Below are positions 43,674 through 64,000 of a stretch of DNA of 64,000 nucleotides, piece by piece. Source of the stretch: Lota lota (Eukaryota; Chordata; Actinopteri; Gadiformes; Lotidae); NCBI GenBank assembly GCA_026745465.1, contig JACYXH010000314.1:1034001-1098000 (forward strand), read 5' to 3'. The notes below the pieces were generated by a model that saw only the letters and a program-made list of their open reading frames with translations, was not told the origin of the DNA and ran no database searches. Within the stretch, counting starts at the first letter, position 1. Each line of letters opens with the position of its first letter. The position numbers were made by a program, and so were the translations under genes.

Positions 43674-45044
43674 TGCCAATCTCCGCCAACAGGTTTGTGA
43701 ACGTTCCACTCTGCTCTGAGCACAGGTAGCGTTGTTTTCGTGATGTCGAAGGGCCTTTTAGTATACTGTTCAAAATCACGTCCATAGGGATAACACCTTC
43801 TTCCTAGAGCTCTCAAATTGCATATTTAGAAATCTCCGTTTTCGAATTCGAGCTGAAATAGTGGGTTCACTTACACTTTAAGTGAACTGCACAGCCACGT
43901 CATAGTGCAGCTAAATGGTCGGCTCTCACACTCTTTCCCACTCTCCATCCAATAGATTTTTCCCTCGGTGATCTCATTTTTGACACTGACATTAAAATAT
44001 CAGGAGCCCACCACAACCACCAGCCCCCAGCCTGCAGAGCGGTTTCAGCTCTTGAGGTGTTCAGCAAAGCGCTACACTCGTTCCTGGACAAACCCTTGCA
44101 TGAGTAGCAGAAAAGCCAATTCAACCAGTAATTGCAAACAGATGATTACGTGCGGCCCAGCAACAGGGCAATAATACGATGGCCCGAGTAATGCAAAGAT
44201 TGGATGTTTCCCATCTGACACCATGGATGCCAGGAGTACTTTATTTAGAGTACACCGCCAAGGCATTGGTTGCGACCCAGTTACAAAGCTCTGCTGCCGG
44301 GTCTCGTGCACACTGTTTATAAAGTGGGCAACTCCAATTCCTTTTCATCCGTCTCCCCTCTCTCTCTTGTCCCTGGCTCTCTCTCGCTCTCTCTCTCTGC
44401 CACAGGGAGGCCATTTTCTTCTCGACTGAGCCCATCAAAGGCCGTTCCCTGGACCTAATCTCGTCATCCCGGCCAGCTGCGACCGGGCTCTTTACCGCCT
44501 TCATTATAACTCCGGAGCGCTGGGCACCACACTCCTTATTAGCGCGGCTTCATGATTTTATCTTTTCTTCCCCCGTGCCGAGGAGGCCTTCATTATTATA
44601 CTGAAGGTCAGCTTACAGTATTGGGCATTCTCATTACTGGGGTGTCCCTGTAGAGATTAGCACTTGGTGCTCCTCTCATTAGCCAGCCCAGTACGCACAG
44701 TTGATTGCCCCCCCTCCACAATCTCTCTCTCTCGCTCTCTTTCTCTCGCTCTTCCTCCGCCCGGGTGTCTCTCGCTATCTTTCCCTCTCTCTCTCCCTCC
44801 GCCCGGGTGTGCACTACACCCTGACACATCACTTCATCTCCCTCCCTCCTTATTTACTCTTCTTTATTCTAGCCTTACTATCTAAATGTTATGCATTGCC
44901 TTTCTTTGCTGAGTTGAAATATTCCTCTCCCCCCCCCACCCTGCCCCGCATGGCCAAACTACCTGCATCCCCTCCTCCTCATCCTCCACCACCTCCTCTC
45001 CTCCTCCTCTCCATCTCCCTCTCTCTCTGGGTGTCTCATTAAAG

Positions 45045-45090
45045 GAGCTGTGTGTAATGGGATTACGCTGTAGGGATTAATGGTGTGGCT
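45045..45090 (+). promoter_or_regulatory. Candidate OTX/CRX-like homeodomain site cluster
   Basis: GTAATGGGATTACG and GTAGGGATTAATGG lie 10 bp apart, giving two GGATTA cores typical of K50 homeodomain proteins (OTX, CRX, PITX), with TAATTGAT following. Function is inferred only. The site is about 2.7 kb beyond the cdh4 stop codon. Confidence 0.35.
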
Positions 45091-46899
45091 AATTGATAGA
45101 CACACGGGTGGGGGTAGGATTAAACCCCTCTAAATCCCCACAGGGCGCTTTTTGGCACCGTCGCCGACTAATTGAAATCACAGGAACCGACACAGAAATC
45201 CTTCCTGACCTCCAGTCCTGCACCTCTGGCCGGCTGTGCTGAAGCAGATGAAATGTGAGAAGACGTGGAAGACTGCGAGATCTATGTCTGAGGGCCCCTT
45301 CTTCCCTCCCCTGTGCAAGGGCCCACGTGCACACACAGAGAAGAAGACATAGACCGACACATGCACAGACACAAGCGCTCCCACACACACAAAGACGCAA
45401 ACAAGCACAGAGAGAAGTGCACACACACACACATACACATAAACACGCGCACAGATACAAGCAGATACACACCTTGAACTATACTGCCAACTGTAAGTCT
45501 GTGTGTATTTACAGGACATCAAACACACAAATAAACCATATTGTGAGTAATCATGAGAGGAACATGGATTTGAAAGGACTAATCAATCAATCAAGTGTTG
45601 GGATTGATTACAATCTAGATACATTTTCTTCCCTGAGCTTCAAGGAAGAACGAATCCACTAAGGCATCCATCACTGCATACACACCAGGAGCCCTTACCT
45701 TGAAGAAAGCAAATATTCAATTATTTTTCCACATTGAAGTAACAACAGATCACACTTATTAACACTAACTAATTAACAAAAATAAGGCATCACAATGGTG
45801 AATAAGTATACAGCAATATGAAGTGGCACATTTTCAAATTTCAAAACAGGTCTCATTTTTTATTTTTTTTAAAGCACATTTCCAGTATTTAGATGAATGA
45901 GGAAAATAATATTGATACACTTAGTAATAGAACAACTATTAGCAGGCATGGCTATTAAACCCTTCAACAACCTGTCCCTCGCGCAAACCAAAGAGATGCG
46001 TTTGTCGAAGACAACGCGGCTAGAGAGGGAAGGCTGTGTTTTATACAGAAAAAGAAAGTACAACAAAGCTAGCCTTCAAATTTCTAGAAAATAATTGTGC
46101 AAATTAAAAAAGAAAATAAATAAAAGATAAAGGGCAACGGCAAACTTTTTCAACAAAATGGAAACACTTAAAACGGTAAAGAAAAAAACGGAAAACCGAC
46201 ATTTTGAAAATGAAAGGGCCAAAAAGGAACTAACGACCTCTTGGCCTGTTGTAGAGCAAGAGAAAGAGAGCAGCAACGTTTAATGGAATTAATACTTCAA
46301 AAATAGGTATTTTACAGTAGTAGTTCTTTTCTCAGTGTCTTTATACAGAGTATATTCATATAGTTTCCGCTTACTAATTCAACATTCTCACCACATAGTA
46401 ATAAGTGCGTCAAGTAAAACATTTTGGGGAAAATAAAACACAAAAAAACATGCACCTATTAATCATTTTTTTTGTCAATCTATAAAAAATGGGAATGTTC
46501 AAGGCAAGAGAAATCCATCTAAAAAACTACTCCGAATGCCTGCGTTCCGGAGGTCGTTCCCAAGTCCCTTGTAGTCCTACATCATCTCACTACTCTGTTC
46601 ATGCCTATATAAGCTTTACACTGTGGAGAAAGCAACACAAAACCATATACGGCAGGCAAGCATCTCAACATAACGGCTCACTAACGTATTGAGTCCACAA
46701 AGCAAGGGCAGACGCACTCCGTTCTCTCTCTTGGCTGGGAACATCCCCCCTCCCCCATCCACCTGATGGCCGAGCATGATTCGCCCATGCGGTTCGCCGT
46801 TTGCGTTGGAGCTAAATCGACCACTCATTTTGATGCTTGCGAGGGGGAGTCTCGGCTCTTTATGAACGAAAGGTCCAATGAATCATTTGAAGCAGTATC

Positions 46900-47819
46900 T
46901 CAAGGCTCCTGTTTTTATTTTTATTTATTTAATTTAATATTTTGGTCTGGGAGCTGAATTCATCGCTGCTATCATCATCATCACCACCACCACCACCACG
47001 TTCTCCTCCAGCGATGCCTTTGATGAGACCTTCTCTTCTTAGCTGCTGGGGTTGTTCATCGGCTGCTGCTGCAAAGGGCAGAGGAGGGTCCAGGACATGG
47101 CTGAGTGGGGGGGGGGGGGGGAAGAGGGAGCGTGCTGCAAGAGACTGCAACGAAGGCAACCGACCCTGAGATAGCAGAGTCTGATACAAAAACACACCAC
47201 AAAAGGCACTTTATAAAACAACAGTGCTTCTGTTCTAAGGAAAAAGGTTCAAGTGGACCGAGTTGAAACTGAGTGAGAGTCTGCGCCTCGTCTTCCCGGT
47301 GCAGAGTGTCTTCAGTGTTAAGACAAAAGCAAAAAGAAATGTAAATGATTTGTTTCAGAAAACTATTCACACAATCACTAGACTGGAGCGTTTTTCTACC
47401 ATCTTCAGAGACTCGGGTACAGCACGGCAACGAAAAGAAATACGTTAAAAAAAAAAACTCACACAATATCTCCTCTCGCCACTGTTAAAAAAAGAAGCCG
47501 GAATACAGTTCAGTTGCTCGCGATCAAGGGTTCAGTTGCTGTGTAGAACCAGACACAGCATGTGTAGAGCGACCAGTAGTAGTCACAGGTCCACCAAGGA
47601 GTCCATGCCAGGGATCTTGGGGGAGTAGGGGGGAGTAGGGGGCTGCCTTGCCTCCCACACCGCCTGTGGGGTTCAAGGGGGGCTTTCTAACGAAAAACTA
47701 ACTCTGCCACTCCCAAACCTCCACCACCAACACCACCACCACCACCCCCCCCCCACCCACCGTCACCACCTCCACACCCCAGCCCCAATGCCCCCCACGT
47801 CCCCTCCTCCTCCTCTATT
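46900..47819 (-). other. Presumed cdh4 3' UTR
   Basis: About 900 bp directly downstream of the cdh4 stop. Three overlapping minus-strand AATAAA signals (TTTATT on plus at 46914, 46920 and 46924) suit a 3' end near 46.9 kb. It contains CAC/CAT triplets at 46975-47000 and a poly-G run at 47107-47121. Confidence 0.5.
46914..46929 (-). promoter_or_regulatory. Cluster of cdh4 polyadenylation signals
   Basis: TTTATT occurs three times on the plus strand (AATAAA on minus), about 900 nt after the cdh4 stop. Use is inferred. Confidence 0.5.
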
Positions 47820-62798
<14,979 letters not shown>

Positions 62799-62819
62799 CT
62801 GTCCCGCGAGCAGTGTGAT

Positions 62820-62891
62820 GGGGAGGGAGGGAGGGAGGGAGGGAGGGAGGGAGGGAGGGAGGGAGGGAGGGAGGGAGGGAGGGAGGGAGGG
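62820..62891. repeat. (GGGA)n, about 18 units
   Basis: On the cdh4 sense strand it is (TCCC)n ending about 20 nt upstream of the EC3 exon acceptor at 62800-62799, and so acts as its pyrimidine tract. Confidence 0.95.
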
Positions 62892-63837
62892 CGAGATAAA
62901 GAGACGAGTCGAGAGAGAAAGAGATAGAAAGGGAAAGAGATATTTCACATTTGAAAGAATATGCTTATGTAGTTGACACAGCTTCACATGGGACTCACAA
63001 TATAACGAAATGCATAAACATTATGAAATATTAAAAGCATTAAAAAAGGAAGGTGTTAAAAAGACAGAGAGAGGGAGAATGCAAGGGAGGGTGAGAGAGA
63101 GAACAAAATGTGGCACTTTTGTCACATTAAAACGTGATTAATCCTGTTGTTCTTTCATTGGTGTCTACTTTCGTTAGCATTTTCTAACACAATTGTTATG
63201 ACTCAACAACAAAATGTCTTTCACCGGACAAGTCAAGCCTCATGCAAATCAGGGCCCATTATCGTAAACGGAGGCAGGAAGTGGTAATGGGACAAGAGAC
63301 GAAGCAGGAATGATCATTTAAAAGTAGAGCTAAACAGAGGGCAAGCAGGGCAAAACAGCAGTACAGACATAATTTGCTTGGATATGGATAATACAGAATC
63401 ATTACTTCCATTATGCAAATGCCATGCTTTATCCCACAACGTGTCTGCTTGTACAAAAATCGTCATTTGAGCTAATGGATTTGTTCAATTAATTGTTTAC
63501 CCGTTTATTTTTTTTTCTATCATTTTAGTTAAGTACAGTCATAAAAGCATTGGTAGGAGAAAATCTTTAGCTAATGATCTTCATTATATTCCAATTAAAA
63601 GGAAAAGGCTCCCCTCTGAAAGCACGTTTGCTAGCAGAGGCGTCCACAGCTGCAGAGCCCTGTGCCGGGAAGCATCTGACTGAGAAAAGATGGATGTGAG
63701 GAGACACAAAAAAAAACGCAAATAGCATATGCACACTGTCTGAGGATAAGCCCACTTCTGGGCTGCTGCCAGCTGTTTTGCTTTCTTATTTTCTACCATT
63801 TTGCTTCAGCATTGGTATAGCCAGTCTTCACCAAGCC
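62892..63837 (-). other. cdh4 intron sequence to the right
   Basis: No exon encoding EC2 is found up to the window edge. The sequence is AT-rich and unremarkable. Confidence 0.55.
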
Positions 63838-64000
63838 ACCAAGCACCACCATCACCATGATCACCATTACCTCCATCACCACCAACACTGTCATCACCAC
63901 CTCCCCATTACCATCATCACCACAAACCACTATCTCCACCACCACCACCACCACCACCACAAATCACCACCTTCTCGCTCATGACCACCACCACCGTCAC
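63838..64000. repeat. (CAC)n/(CAT)n trinucleotide-rich tract at the window edge
   Basis: CACCAT/CACCAC units with interruptions, open at the right edge. Confidence 0.9.

Overview
This is nuclear DNA from a teleost fish, probably an acanthomorph. The evidence is intron-rich vertebrate genes with GT-AG introns, fish-type SINE tails and short inverted-repeat (MITE-like) elements, a DIRS-like retrotransposon, and very dense microsatellites: (CA)n/(TG)n, (GA)n, and poly-C/poly-G runs of up to about 40 nt. Such microsatellite density recalls gadid genomes, but the species cannot be fixed from this window. Nothing prokaryotic (operon, CRISPR array, phage) is present.

Layout. 1-4.1 kb: microsatellite and a degraded DIRS-like element on the minus strand. 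5.1-15.9 kb: a four-exon dysbindin-domain gene (dbndd2-like, plus) with a 9-kb repeat-filled first intron. 17.8-25.2 kb: a complete 16-exon cadherin-26-like gene (plus, 818 aa). 26.1-28.1 kb: lsm14b (minus). 29.1-38.5 kb: taf4 (plus), head-to-head with lsm14b across a region under 1 kb that carries an NRF1-type palindrome and a YY1-type motif. 39.6-46.9 kb: intergenic and repeat-rich. 46.9-64 kb: the 3' part of cdh4 (R-cadherin, minus): EC3 to the cytoplasmic tail in eight exons, with EC1-EC2 lying beyond the right edge.

The neighbours CDH26, LSM14B, TAF4 and CDH4 all lie on human 20q13.33, and the lsm14b/taf4 head-to-head and taf4/cdh4 tail-to-tail orientations match the human arrangement as I remember it. 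The genes do not form one pathway. They cover cell adhesion (cdh26, cdh4), general transcription (taf4, a TFIID subunit), mRNA storage and P-bodies (lsm14b), and a dysbindin-domain protein.

Exon boundaries were placed by hand from conserved protein sequence, GT/AG signals and phase. Every cdh26, cdh4 and dbndd2-like junction keeps frame. Two places do not behave: the 5' coding part of taf4, and the junction at 26,545-26,579 in lsm14b, where either a 35-nt intron or a small frameshift is needed. I see no convincing new biological system. The most unusual feature is how often simple repeats abut splice sites in cdh4, cdh26 and taf4, followed by a perfect 31-bp hairpin at 43.6 kb.
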